Counted from the first letter of the stretch, positions 34,137-43,242 are shown. The stretch: DNA of 64,000 nucleotides from JAWRCU01 sp033542235 (GCF_033542235.1 NZ_JAWRCU010000006.1:331782-395781); one strand, 5' to 3'. Translations and numbers: made by a program. Notes: generated by a model from the letters alone, not told the origin.

Positions 34137-35596
34137 CCCGCCTTGGGCTCGTCGTAACGGATGCGGATGTGCTTAAAATTCAGGTATTCAAGCATGCCCT
34201 CACGGCCGTGCTCGTAGCCCACGCCACTCTGCTTGCGGCCGCCATAGGGCGCGTTCATGATGCCTGCGTCGACATTGTTCACGGCGACGTTGCCATAGTC
34301 GAGTCGGCTCGACAGGTAACGGATCTCGTCCGCGTCCTTGGCATAGACATAGGAAGCGAGGCCGTAGGGCGTGTCGTTGGCGAGTTCGACGGCTTCATCC
34401 AGATTGTCGAAAGCCATGACGCCGACCAATGGCCCGAAAGTCTCTTCCGTCATCACCTTCATCGCGTGCGTGCAGTCGGAAACGACTGTCGGACGGAAGA
34501 AGTGGCCGCGCGAAAAAGCCTCGCCCTCCGGGGCACGCCCGCCGGCAATGAGCTTTCCACCCCTGGCCAGGGCGTCGGCCAGGTGATCCATGGTTTTGTT
34601 CAAAGGTTCGGCCGACGCCATGGCGCCGACATCGGCATCCGGCGTGTCGATGCCGTTCCCGACCACCAGCCGGTCGGCCGCCTCGCCGAGGCGGCACACG
34701 AAGGTCTCGGCGACCGGCCGCGCGACATAGATGCGATTGATGGCAATACAGATCTGCCCCATGTTGCGGAAGGAACGCCGCACCGCTCCCTTGACCGCAG
34801 CATCCAGATCCGCCGATGCCGTAACGATCAACGGGCAATTGCCGCCGAGCTCGAGCGACAGGCGCTTGATCGTCGTGCAGGAGCGCTGGATCTGCAGGCC
34901 AACCCTGCTCGACCCGGTGAAGGCGATCTTGTCCACGTCGGGATGCTCGACCAAGGCCTGCCCCACCTCGGCTCCGGAGCCGGTGAGGACGTTGACCACA
35001 CCGGCGGGGATGCCCGCCTTTTCAGTCATCTTGGCAATAGCAAGTGCTGTGAAGGGAGTGAGTTCAGCCGGCTTGATGACGATGGTGCAGCCTGCAGCCA
35101 GCGCGGCGCAAAGCTTCCACCCGATCAGCTCGGCCGGATAGTTCCAAGGCGTGATGGCGCCTACCACTCCGATCGGCTCGCGCACGACCAGGCTATCGAT
35201 ATCGGTCGTGGTATTGGGGACAATCTCGCCATGGATGCGGACCGCCTCTTCGGCGTAGAAGTGGCACGCCTCGGCCAGCTTCAGGATCTCGCCCTTGGCC
35301 TCGTTGAGCGGCTTGCCCTGCTCCAGCGTCATGATGCGGGCCATCGCGTCCGCCTCGGCCGCAATATTGTCGCCGAGCGCGTGCAATGCTCTGGACCGCT
35401 CCAATGGCGCTCGTCGCGACCAGGTCTTGAACGCCTTGCGAGCCGCGGCGACGGCTTGATCGACCTCGCGGGGCGTCGCCGCAGCGACATGGCCGATCAC
35501 TTCCCTTGTGGCCGGATTTTCGACAGCAATATGTGCGCCTTCGCCGCGGCGCCACGAGCCGTCGATAAAGAGCCGTTCGACGAGGTCCTGCAACAC
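34133..35596 (-). CDS. NAD(P)-dependent aldehyde dehydrogenase
   Basis: A 487-residue aldehyde dehydrogenase. The general base Glu lies in LSLELGGNCP (about E249), the nucleophile Cys in NMGQICIAINR (about C283), the cofactor segment is ITPWNYPAELIGWKL and the late motif is ETFGPLVGVMAF. It resembles succinate-semialdehyde, lactaldehyde and glycolaldehyde dehydrogenases (AldA/GabD type). It is the first gene of the nine-gene minus-strand operon, directly after the presumed regulatory region. In a Dahms-like route it would oxidise glycolaldehyde to glycolate; other aldehydes are equally possible from sequence alone. Confidence 0.92.
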   Translation of the reverse strand: MLQDLVERLFIDGSWRRGEGAHIAVENPATREVIGHVAAATPREVDQAVAAARKAFKTWSRRAPLERSRALHALGDNIAAEADAMARIMTLEQGKPLNEAKGEILKLAEACHFYAEEAVRIHGEIVPNTTTDIDSLVVREPIGVVGAITPWNYPAELIGWKLCAALAAGCTIVIKPAELTPFTALAIAKMTEKAGIPAGVVNVLTGSGAEVGQALVEHPDVDKIAFTGSSRVGLQIQRSCTTIKRLSLELGGNCPLIVTASADLDAAVKGAVRRSFRNMGQICIAINRIYVARPVAETFVCRLGEAADRLVVGNGIDTPDADVGAMASAEPLNKTMDHLADALARGGKLIAGGRAPEGEAFSRGHFFRPTVVSDCTHAMKVMTEETFGPLVGVMAFDNLDEAVELANDTPYGLASYVYAKDADEIRYLSSRLDYGNVAVNNVDAGIMNAPYGGRKQSGVGYEHGREGMLEYLNFKHIRIRYDEPKAG

Positions 35597-35656
35597 GGGA
35601 CGATGCTCCTCTAAGCCTTGCCGGCCGCCAGTCTCGACTGCCGGCGGAGGGGATAA

Positions 35657-35844
35657 TATAGAAATACTACATGCGCAACACCCTTCACTGAAGCGCGGTC
35701 ATGTGCCCCGTTTCGTCAGGCGCATGGCTCAACCTGTTGATAATTTGATCACGAGAAACTCGGAGCGAGTGCGATAGCCTTGCACACGGGAAAGCCATGA
35801 AGCCATCCCGGTTCGGGCTTTGGCCAAAATAGTAGTTATACTAT
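35657..35844. promoter_or_regulatory. Regulatory gap upstream of the sugar operon, with TAGTA-type palindrome
   Basis: ATAGTAGTTATACTAT at 35829-35844 is a perfect inverted repeat (ATAGTA/TACTAT, four-base spacer). A related sequence, ATAGAAATACTAC, lies at about 35658-35670, close to the aldehyde dehydrogenase start. A TACTAG-containing stretch also occurs just upstream of the binding-protein gene near 30110. These A/T-rich repeats fit RpiR-family operators. No gene is seen in 35597-35984. Confidence 0.5.
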
Positions 35845-35984
35845 GAGTCAACCTCCGCTCGCGTACCCCGCTTTGTCAATGCCTCAGACGTGCCCTTCAG
35901 AGAAGAGTGACGATCCGATCTCCGAAACCGATCGGCTGGGGTCGCGTTCATCCCAAGAGCGGGCGACACCAATGGAGCAGCGCA

Positions 35985-36182
35985 ATGCCTAGCAAGGAAG
36001 AGTGGATCAAGCAGCGCGCGCGAGAGCTTTGGGAGCGCGAAGGCCAACGACCCGAGGCCGAGCAGGAATGCTGGGACAAAGCCGTCCATGAATATGAGGC
36101 GGCGAGTTCGGAGAGTGAGCACGGGCCCGCAAATACGGATCCGACCGTCGGTTCAGGTTCGGATCCCACGCGAGAGACCTGA
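35985..36182 (+). CDS. Small DUF2934-type protein
   Basis: A 65-residue acidic protein. Residues 4-40, EEWIKQRARELWEREGQRPE then AEQECWDKAVHEYEAA, match the DUF2934 pattern (RAYELWExEGxPxGRxxEHWxxA), a short helical domain found in many rhizobial small proteins and of unknown function. The C-terminal 20 residues are low-complexity. The ATG at 35985 has GGAG about ten bases upstream; the longer frame from 35907 lacks one. It stands alone between the sugar operon and the convergent MFS gene. 36183-36317 downstream holds nothing recognisable. Confidence 0.75.
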   Translation: MPSKEEWIKQRARELWEREGQRPEAEQECWDKAVHEYEAASSESEHGPANTDPTVGSGSDPTRET

Positions 36183-36317
36183 TAGCCTCGCCCGCCCACA
36201 ATGATGGATGCTCACATGTTGGCGAGCATGCGCCATCAAGTTGCAATTGCCGCGACGCTGAAGCGCAGACGGATAAGCCCAGGTTGGAGAATTGGCTGCC
36301 GTTGCGAGCAGCATCGC

Positions 36318-37571
36318 TCACACCAGCGGCAGATCGCGAACGCCGCGACTGCCACGGCGGGTCAAGCACCAGAACACGAGACCGGCTGCGCTGAAGGTGG
36401 CCCCGAGAATGGCGACCCCGGGCCAACCTAGAAAAGCATAGATCGTCGTTGCCGAGATCGCGCCGATGCCGCTGCCTATGGAATAAAACACCATATATCC
36501 ACCCACGAGGCGGCTTTGGGCTTCGGGATGCGCAGCAAGGATGAGGCTCTGATTGGTCACGTGGACAGCTTGCACGGACAGATCGAGCAAGATGACGCCG
36601 ATCGCGAGAGCAATCAGCGAGGAATGCAGGAGCGCGATCGGCAGCCAGGAACAGGTCAAAAGAGCCAGCGCGATTCCGGTCGTCGATTGTCCAAGTCCAC
36701 GGTCAGCAAGACGGCCCGCACCGCCGGCGGCGAGAGCGCCTGCCAGTCCGGCCAGGCCGAAAAGACCGATCTCTGTATGCGACAAGAACAGGGGCGTTGC
36801 GCTCAGCGGCAGGACCAGTGAGGTCCACAGTGTGCTGAAGCTCGCGAAGATCAGAAGCGCCAAGACGGCACGGCCCCTGACGAGCCGATCACGCAGGAAC
36901 AGCGTCGGTATTGAGCGCAATATAGCTCCGTAGCTTTCGGAGGTTGGCTTGGTGGCATTGCGCGGCAGGAGACAGGCGAGCAACGCGCTCATGACGAATG
37001 TCAGCAGAGCGGAGGTGAGATAAACAGACCTCCAGCCACCGAGATCGGCGATAACCCCTGACACGAAGCGGGCGGAGAGAATTCCGATCACGACACCGCT
37101 GGTGACAAGACCCACGGCGCGCCCGCGTTGGGACGGCGTGGAGAGCGTTGCAGTAAAGGCGACGAGAACCTGCACCACCACGGCCAGCAGTCCAACCACG
37201 ATCATCCCAGCGAACAGCACGCCCACATGGTGCGCCGTGCCAACAAATACGAGCGCCACCGCCGACAGGAAGGTTTGAGCGACGACGAGCTTGCGGCGAT
37301 CGACGAGATCGCCGAGCGGCACGATGAAAACAAGACCGAGCGCATAGCCCGCCTGCGTCAGCATAACGACAAGTCCGATCGAGGCAGGGCTGATCGCGAA
37401 GGCGGCAGCCATCGAATCGAGCAAGGGTTGAGCGTAGTAGATATTGGCGACACTCATCCCGCATGTGACTGCAAACACAAGCAACAGGCCTCGGGTCACT
37501 CCGTAGGGCGAGCCGTGCTGGTGTGATCCGGCGACGATTGTCCCGGTTGCCCCGCCCGCTGCTTCCGTCAT
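36318..37571 (-). CDS. Major facilitator superfamily transporter (drug/metabolite exporter type)
   Basis: A 417-residue, 12-helix inner-membrane transporter. The N-terminal half has VANIYYAQPLLDSM and LGDLVDRRKLVV (motif A, GxxxDRxxRR-like) after helix 2; the second half has a matching loop, GRLADRGLGQ. YYAQPLLD is characteristic of the YjiJ/AraJ-like group of predicted proton-driven exporters. It stands opposite an HxlR regulator with paired operators between the genes, an arrangement common for inducible efflux of toxic small molecules. ATG at 37571 is used; a GTG two codons earlier is possible. The substrate is unknown. Confidence 0.9.
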   Translation of the reverse strand: MTEAAGGATGTIVAGSHQHGSPYGVTRGLLLVFAVTCGMSVANIYYAQPLLDSMAAAFAISPASIGLVVMLTQAGYALGLVFIVPLGDLVDRRKLVVAQTFLSAVALVFVGTAHHVGVLFAGMIVVGLLAVVVQVLVAFTATLSTPSQRGRAVGLVTSGVVIGILSARFVSGVIADLGGWRSVYLTSALLTFVMSALLACLLPRNATKPTSESYGAILRSIPTLFLRDRLVRGRAVLALLIFASFSTLWTSLVLPLSATPLFLSHTEIGLFGLAGLAGALAAGGAGRLADRGLGQSTTGIALALLTCSWLPIALLHSSLIALAIGVILLDLSVQAVHVTNQSLILAAHPEAQSRLVGGYMVFYSIGSGIGAISATTIYAFLGWPGVAILGATFSAAGLVFWCLTRRGSRGVRDLPLV

Positions 37572-37598
37572 GCTCACGCGACCTCATACCAAAAATTA

Positions 37599-37650
37599 GT
37601 CCTATATTGAGACCACTTGCGTTTCACCAAGTCTAGTTCTATTTTAGAAC
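37599..37650. promoter_or_regulatory. Paired HxlR-type operators
   Basis: GTTCTATTTTAGAAC (37636-37650) is a perfect 6-3-6 palindrome. GTCCTATATTGAGAC (37599-37613) is a degenerate copy. The centres are 37 bases apart in the divergent MFS/HxlR gap, so one regulator could control both promoters. Confidence 0.65.
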
Positions 37651-37682
37651 CAGTTTTGCGATGGTAGGTTGGAGGACGCCCG

Positions 37683-38204
37683 GTGGCGAAGCGGATCAGT
37701 TTGGCAGACGCGGATTGCCCAGTCGCTCGCGCTTTGGATGTCATCGGCGACTGGTGGTCGTTGCTGATCATCCGCGACGCCTTCGACGGTGTGCGGCGCT
37801 TTAGCGACTTCCAGTCGGGACTGGGCATCGCCAAGGGAATGTTGTCAACGCGACTCCGCGATCTTGTCGAGCGCGGCGTGCTCACGACGGAGCCGGCCTC
37901 GGACGGGAGCGCCTATCGGGATTACGTCCTGACGGAGCGGGGCCGCAGCCTGTTCCTTGTTCTCGTCGCGCTTCGCCAATGGGGGGAAGGTCATTTATAT
38001 CGGGAAGGCGAGCGTCACTCGCTGCTTGTGGATACCGCAAAGAGCGAGCCTGTCGCTCGGCTGGAACTTCGGTCGAGGGATGGGCGCGTGCTCCGCTGGA
38101 CTGACACGCGCGTCCGGAAGGTCGACGAAAAATCTGAACTGCCCGGACGCAAAGCCGTTGGTCGAACCAAGGTAAAGGACCTCACGCGAAACGCGCGAGA
38201 TTGA
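37683..38204 (+). CDS. HxlR-family winged-helix transcriptional regulator
   Basis: A 173-residue regulator. The family signature is complete: CPVARALDVIGDWWSLLIIRD (cysteine, then WWxLLIIRD), FSDFQSGLGIAKGMLSTRLRDL and GVLTTEPASDGSAYRDYVLTERG. The N-terminal cysteine (about C12) is the position used by thiol-reactive aldehyde- or quinone-sensing members. The extra 60-residue C-terminal tail is common in this group. GTG at 37683 is the start. It is divergent from the MFS exporter and very probably represses it. Confidence 0.92.
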   Translation: MAKRISLADADCPVARALDVIGDWWSLLIIRDAFDGVRRFSDFQSGLGIAKGMLSTRLRDLVERGVLTTEPASDGSAYRDYVLTERGRSLFLVLVALRQWGEGHLYREGERHSLLVDTAKSEPVARLELRSRDGRVLRWTDTRVRKVDEKSELPGRKAVGRTKVKDLTRNARD

Positions 38205-38291
38205 CGGATTGCGGCAACCATTTCGGCCTCATGGACGAGGATCCATCTCCGCACCTATCCTGGCCTGCGGTTGTGATGCGCGAACACATGA

Positions 38292-40517
38292 TCATATTGC
38301 GTTCAGCGCCGCGCTGACGCGCTCACGTGTAAGCGGCAGGTCGAAGAGCCGTTTGCCGATCGCGTTGCGAACGGCGTTGCTTACCGCCGCCGAAGTCGGG
38401 CCTTGTGCTGCCTCGCCGGTTCCCAGGAAAGGCTGGCCAGGCTGGTCGATGACGTGCACGTCGACGCTGTCCGGAACACTTGCAAAGCGCAGGATCGGAT
38501 AGCTCGACCAGTCTATGCTCGTGATCCGTGTCCTGTCGAAGGTCACCGCCTCGTAAAGCGTCCAGCTGATCGACTGTAGAATGCCGCCTTGCGTCTGGTT
38601 GCGGATGCCGTCCGAGTTGACGGCCTGGCCGCTGTCGATCGCCGCGACGGCGCGCACAACGCGGATGCGTCCGGTTTCCCGCTCGATCCCGACCTCCACG
38701 GCAACCGCCAGATAGGCGGCATGGTTCTTGTAACGGGCGAACGCAAAGCCTTTGCCACGATCGGCGCCCAGATCGCCTTTCCTCCAATCGAACTTCTCTG
38801 CGGCAAGCTTCACCACGCCCTGCGCGCGCGGATCGTCCAGGTGAGTCAGCCGGAACTCTACCGGGTCGCGATTGGCCTTCAGCGCCAGCTCGTCGATCGA
38901 GCTCTCGATCGCGAATACGTTGGCGTAGGCGCCGAGAGAGCGAAGAGCTGAAACGCGGACGGGCATGTCCGGCAGGAAGTGCCACAGCACCCTTTTGTTC
39001 GGGATCGTATAGAGCGGATCGGCGTTGCGGTCGCCATTGCCGGACGGCGTGATCTCCATCTTCGCCGGCTGCGGCGTCGCCGGGTTCCCCTTGTGGCGCG
39101 CCGCAATCAGGGCGCCCGCACCGCCGGGTCGTGTCGAGTGCGTGTTGCTCCAGACGTCGAGCGCCCAGCTGTCGATCTTGCCACTGTCGACTGAGGCCCG
39201 CACTTTCACCACCATCGCAGGGCCGAACGGCTCCCAGGCATGTTCCTGCTCGCGCATCCACTGCACACGCACCGGCCGGCCGGGCAGCTTCGAAGCGATC
39301 AGGGCAGCATCGCCAGCCGCATCATCGGCGCCGTTGTGGCCGTAGCAGCCCGAGCCTTCCATATGGATGACCCGCACCCGCTCTGCGGCATCGACAGCAT
39401 TCCGGCAATCGCGCCGCGATCGGGAAACACACCTTGCGTATGGGACCAGACGGTGAGGCCTCGGGCTTCGTCCATCAGCGCAACAGCACAGGAAGGGCCG
39501 ATCGATCCGTGAATCTGATAGGGCCGCGTGAAGGTCGCCTCGAAACTCTCGCCCCGGAAGGACGGGTTTCCGGCCTCGGCCACCGTTCCGACCTCGCGCG
39601 CCAGTCCTTGCAGGACGTTCGGCAGGTCGGCCTCGTCAGGCAGGGCTTGGGTTTCGTTCCATTTGGCCGCGGCGGCGAGCGCGCGCATGGCGACGATCGC
39701 CTGATATTCCTTATTGGCCACGACGGCGAGGAAATTGCCGTCGCGGATCACCGAGACAACGCCCGGCATCGCCTGAATCGGGTGGGTATCGAGCTCGGCA
39801 AGCTTGGCGCCATAGCTCGGGGGCCGAACGACGCGCGCATGCAACATGCCGTCGAGCCTGAGGTCCTGTACATAGGCGACGGCGCCGGTCACCTTGCCGG
39901 GGATATCGACCCTGCGAAGCTCCTTGCCGATCACGCGCAAGGCATCCGGCTGCTTGAGCGCCGAGCTCGGCTTCGCCTCGACATGCAGGTTGAGACCCGC
40001 GGCGAGCTCGCCGTAGCTCACGGAGCGGCCATCGGAGGTCTTGATCGCTTTTTCTTGCGCCTTCAGCTCGGCCACAGCAACGCCGAGCCGTGGCGCAGCC
40101 GCCGCAACCAGCAATTCGCGGACCTGCGCGGCCGCGTTGCGGATGGCGGTGCCGCTGTTCTGCATGGACTGGCTGCCGGCGGTAAAGCCTTCGTTGGGCG
40201 TGCGGCCGGTATCGGCGGTAATCAGCTCGATCTCGGCGGGTCCAACATCCAGTTCTTCGGCAGCGCATTGCAGCAGCGCCGTGCAAATGCCCTGGCCAAG
40301 TTCCGCCTTGCCGGTGAACACGGTGATCTTCCCTTCCGCGTCGATGCGAATCCAGGAATCGAGGAAACGATCGCCATCCAGACTGCCGGGCAGTTTCTGA
40401 GGCGATGCCGGAGGCGCAGACTCCTGACCATAGGCGCCGCCGATCGAGAAGGCGACGACGAGCGCGCCGCCGGCCTTGAGCAGGCTGCGGCGGCTGAGGT
40501 TTGGATTGGCGTTCATC
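38292..40517 (-). pseudogene. Molybdenum-binding subunit of an aldehyde/isoquinoline-type dehydrogenase, frameshifted
   Basis: Two frames together encode one xanthine-oxidase-family large subunit of about 740 residues. The first part begins MNANPNLSRRSLLKAGGALV (twin-arginine signal) and carries TGKAELGQGICTALLQCAAEELDV. It goes out of frame at about 39393, after IAGMLS. The other frame continues with ERVRVIHMEGSGCYGHNGAD, SAAVSNAVRNAIGKRLFDLP and the stop at 38292. Homologues read IAG..., a short linker, then VRVIHMEGSGCYGHNGADDA without a break, so a single missing base explains it. The ATG at 40517 overlaps the 2Fe-2S subunit stop. Without a functional shift the enzyme would be dead; a sequencing error is the alternative. 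Confidence 0.85.
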
Positions 40518-41010
40518 AGCCTGCCCTGTCCTTCAGTTGACCCGCGGCGGACTTCATCAACTCGCCGGCGCGGCGGATCGCGGCCAGGATGCGCATATGC
40601 GTTCCGCATCGGCACAAATTCGTCCGCAGCGCTTCGCGGATATCGGCATCGGTCGGGCTGGTGTTCTTCTGCAGCAGCGCCTGCGCGCGCATCATCATGC
40701 CGGGAATGCAATAGCCGCATTGCGCCGCCTGCATCTCCATGAATGCCGTCTGGATCGGCGCCGGCGCGTCGAGCGTGCCCAGACCTTCGAGCGTCGTGAT
40801 CTTGCGGCCTGCGAGAGCCAGAATCGGCGTCACACAGGACAGCACCGCCTCTCCGTCCACGATCACCGTGCACGAGCCGCATTGTCCAAGCCCGCAGCCA
40901 TATTTGGCGGCATTCAGCTTGAGATCGTCGCGCAGCACGTAGAGGAGCGGCGTTGCCGGATCCGCATCGACCTCATGTGCTGCGCCATTGATCTCGAGTG
41001 TCAGGCTCAT
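40516..41010 (-). CDS. [2Fe-2S] subunit of the molybdenum dehydrogenase (IorA/CoxS type)
   Basis: A 164-residue electron-transfer subunit with both clusters. The plant-type ferredoxin site is CGLGQCGSCTVIVDGEAVLSC and the helical-domain site is CGYCIPGMMM with LRTNLCRCGTHMRI. Such subunits move electrons from the Mo active site to the next carrier. The gene starts three bases after the cytochrome gene and its stop overlaps the Mo-subunit start, so the three genes form one operon. All eight cluster cysteines are present, so this subunit appears intact even though its partner is frameshifted. Confidence 0.95.
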   Translation of the reverse strand: MSLTLEINGAAHEVDADPATPLLYVLRDDLKLNAAKYGCGLGQCGSCTVIVDGEAVLSCVTPILALAGRKITTLEGLGTLDAPAPIQTAFMEMQAAQCGYCIPGMMMRAQALLQKNTSPTDADIREALRTNLCRCGTHMRILAAIRRAGELMKSAAGQLKDRAG

Positions 41011-41012
41011 GA

Positions 41013-42395
41013 TCAGTCCTCCGCACCTACATTGACCGGGGCCCTTTCGATGCCCTCGGCCGGCCGCACGAGGACCTTGTATTCGCCGCTGCGGGTTCTC
41101 CTTGCCATCTCGGCGACGCCCTGCCAGGGCTCACGACCGGAAAACCGCGCACGCATATAGGCGAGGAGATCGGCAATTTGATGATCGCTGAGTGCGCCGG
41201 CAAAGGAAGGCATAACCGGGCTGGCTTCGCCGTCGGCCGGCGGCAAGCCGAAAAGCGTGACGTTGATGATGTTCTGCGGGTTGGGCGCATTGACAGCCGT
41301 GCTCAGGCGGAAGTCCAGTCCGCCATAAGGAGGTGGGCGCCCGCTCTCGTGACAGGTCGCGCAGGCAGCCGCATAGATGGCTGCGCCCGGCATGTCCTCG
41401 TGCGGCGCGGCCGAGACCTGGGTGCCGTTCTCTGTGGAAGAAGCGCCGCGGCCGGCACCTATTTCCCGGCGCAGACGGTCCGCGGCCGCTTTGCGCTCCG
41501 CGTCGGGGGCGCCCATCCCGTCAACCACATATGCGGCGATCGCATCGATGTCGCTGTCGGGCAGGGCCGACAAATTTCCGGTCACTTCCGCCATCGGCCC
41601 CCGCGAGACACCGTGCAGCTCGTGCCAGCCATGGCGCAGGTAGAAGGCCATCGACTCCCTGTCCCACGGGATAGGTGTGTGCGAGCTCTGATCGATTGCG
41701 TAGGCCTGCCAGCCTTCCGCCTCGCCGCCGGAAAAGCGCCTCGCTTTGTCTTCGGCGCCGAGACGATTGCGGGGCGTGTGGCAGGCGCCGCAATGGCCCA
41801 GCCCGCGGGCGAGGTAGGCGCCGCGATTCCATGTCTCGTCCCTGGAGAGATCCGGTTGGAACGGGCCCGAACTGAGGAAGAGCAGCTTCCAGGCTGCAAC
41901 GAACGGTCGGAACTGTAGCGGGAAGACAAGCTCGTTGGCTCGCGGCTCGGATTTCACAGGCTCGCGGGTCATGAGGAAGGCATAGAGGGCGCTATTGTCC
42001 TCGTCCGTCACCAGCGTGAAGTGATCGTAGGGAAACGCCGGATAAAGATGCCGCCCCTTCCGATCGACACCCTCGCGCATGGCGCGACCGAATGCAGCCT
42101 CCGTCCAGGTGCCGATCCCCGTTTCCGGGTCTGGCGTGATATTGGTCGAGTATATCGTGCCGAACGGCGTCGGGACCGCAAGCCCCCCGGCGAAGGCCTT
42201 GCCGCCGGGAACGGTGTGGCACGCGATACAATTTCCCAATGCGGCGAGTGCCCTGCCGTGCGCGATCAAGGTCGGATCGAAGTTCGTAGCGATCTGCTGG
42301 GCCGGGATCTCCCGGCGCCAGGCCAGCGCACCAAAAGCCGCGGCCGCAACGACGACGATGGCGATGAGAACCGCGAAGATTTTTTTGCCGCGCAT
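41013..42395 (-). CDS. Triheme cytochrome c subunit of the molybdenum dehydrogenase
   Basis: A 460-residue membrane-anchored periplasmic cytochrome. An N-terminal hydrophobic segment (IFAVLIAIVVVAAAAFGALA) anchors or exports it. Three heme sites are visible: NCIACH, HCGACH and CATCH. The layout matches the cytochrome subunits of membrane alcohol and aldehyde dehydrogenases that pass electrons to ubiquinone or an oxidase. It is first in the operon, three bases before the 2Fe-2S gene. Together with the periplasmic (Tat-exported) Mo subunit, this indicates a periplasmic aldehyde or N-heterocycle dehydrogenase. Confidence 0.92.
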   Translation of the reverse strand: MRGKKIFAVLIAIVVVAAAAFGALAWRREIPAQQIATNFDPTLIAHGRALAALGNCIACHTVPGGKAFAGGLAVPTPFGTIYSTNITPDPETGIGTWTEAAFGRAMREGVDRKGRHLYPAFPYDHFTLVTDEDNSALYAFLMTREPVKSEPRANELVFPLQFRPFVAAWKLLFLSSGPFQPDLSRDETWNRGAYLARGLGHCGACHTPRNRLGAEDKARRFSGGEAEGWQAYAIDQSSHTPIPWDRESMAFYLRHGWHELHGVSRGPMAEVTGNLSALPDSDIDAIAAYVVDGMGAPDAERKAAADRLRREIGAGRGASSTENGTQVSAAPHEDMPGAAIYAAACATCHESGRPPPYGGLDFRLSTAVNAPNPQNIINVTLFGLPPADGEASPVMPSFAGALSDHQIADLLAYMRARFSGREPWQGVAEMARRTRSGEYKVLVRPAEGIERAPVNVGAED

Positions 42396-42509
42396 TTGCT
42401 TCCGGGATCGTCAGGCACGGGAACGACCCGCGGGCGTATTCGTTCCGGCTGTCAGGCCGTCAACCGTTAGTTGTGTGGTGGTCAGCCATCCAGGCAAACC
42501 GCGGGATCT

Positions 42510-42959
42510 CTATTTCGCCCGAAGGGGGCTGACGGGGTTGTCCGTCACTTTCGAGCTGTGTGCGCGACTGTCAAAGCCGCAATCCCGGCAAACCAAAAAG
42601 TCATCGGCGTTGACTGTCAGCAATTTGTAGCCGTGCTCGATCGCCTGGGCCGCGATCCACAGATGGTTATAGCGTGGCCGGGGCGAAGGTCCGGCCTGCT
42701 TGGCGGCTGCAGCGAGCACGCCAAAGGCGGCGGCCGTATGCTTCGTGACGCCCAGTACTGGCCTGCTCTCTACCTGCCGCAAATAAGCAGCGCGCACTGC
42801 ACGCTCGGCGGGAACGCGGCAGGCCTCTACCCCGAATCTCAATTCGCCCAAGCTGATCGCCGACGTAAAGACAGAAGCCTCTCCAGAGGCCGCGATTACC
42901 GCTTGCTGATCAACTTGGCCAGCGGCGAGCCCAAGCCAGATACAGCTATCGAAAATCAC
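42510..42959 (-). CDS. vapC: VapC-type PIN-domain toxin
   Basis: A 149-residue PIN-domain ribonuclease. Acidic residues in the expected order are VIFDSCIWLGL (first Asp), SLGELRFGVE (Glu in the TSAISLGEL motif), a later NHLWIAAQAIEHG segment (usually D.xIAA; here the Asp is Asn-His) and TVNADDF. The third acidic position is therefore altered, although the adjacent family context is kept. A GTG start at 42959 overlaps the antitoxin stop by four bases (GTGA); a longer reading lies inside the antitoxin. It cleaves RNA when freed from its antitoxin. Confidence 0.87.
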   Translation of the reverse strand: MIFDSCIWLGLAAGQVDQQAVIAASGEASVFTSAISLGELRFGVEACRVPAERAVRAAYLRQVESRPVLGVTKHTAAAFGVLAAAAKQAGPSPRPRYNHLWIAAQAIEHGYKLLTVNADDFLVCRDCGFDSRAHSSKVTDNPVSPLRAK

Positions 42960-43210
42960 TCCCAGGGATCGCGTATCGCTTCGTCGAACGCTCCACGACT
43001 TTCCTTGCGCCAAGCGGCGGCCTGTGCCGCCGTCATGACAGGTTGTAACCCGGCGAGCGCCTGGGTCGCAGTCATGACGCGCTCGGGCGGGGCAATCCGG
43101 GCGATTACCGTGTGGTTGCGTTCAACCATCACAACTTCGCCTCTGCCCGCGACCATGTCCAGAATCTCGCGCGTGTTCCGTGCCAACTCCGTAGCGCTGA
43201 CGGTTTGCAT
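42956..43210 (-). CDS. Phd/YefM-type antitoxin
   Basis: An 84-residue antitoxin. The N-terminal DNA-binding Phd/YefM pattern is seen in MQTVSATELARNTREILDMV and the following GEVVMVERNHTVIARIAPP. The C-terminal tail (AAWRKESRGAFDEAIRDPWE) would wrap the PIN toxin. It is upstream of and overlaps vapC, the normal antitoxin-first order, and probably autoregulates through the short palindrome at 43229-43242 just before its start. This is a mixed pair (Phd-type antitoxin with VapC-type toxin), which is common. Confidence 0.88.
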   Translation of the reverse strand: MQTVSATELARNTREILDMVAGRGEVVMVERNHTVIARIAPPERVMTATQALAGLQPVMTAAQAAAWRKESRGAFDEAIRDPWE

Positions 43211-43228
43211 GGGCCCTTACCCCGCATT

Positions 43229-43242
43229 TGTGTAACAACACA
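43229..43242. promoter_or_regulatory. Autoregulatory palindrome of the toxin-antitoxin operon
   Basis: TGTGTAACAACACA has five-base arms TGTGT and ACACA with a four-base spacer, 19 bases upstream of the antitoxin ATG, where a toxin-antitoxin complex normally binds. Confidence 0.5.
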
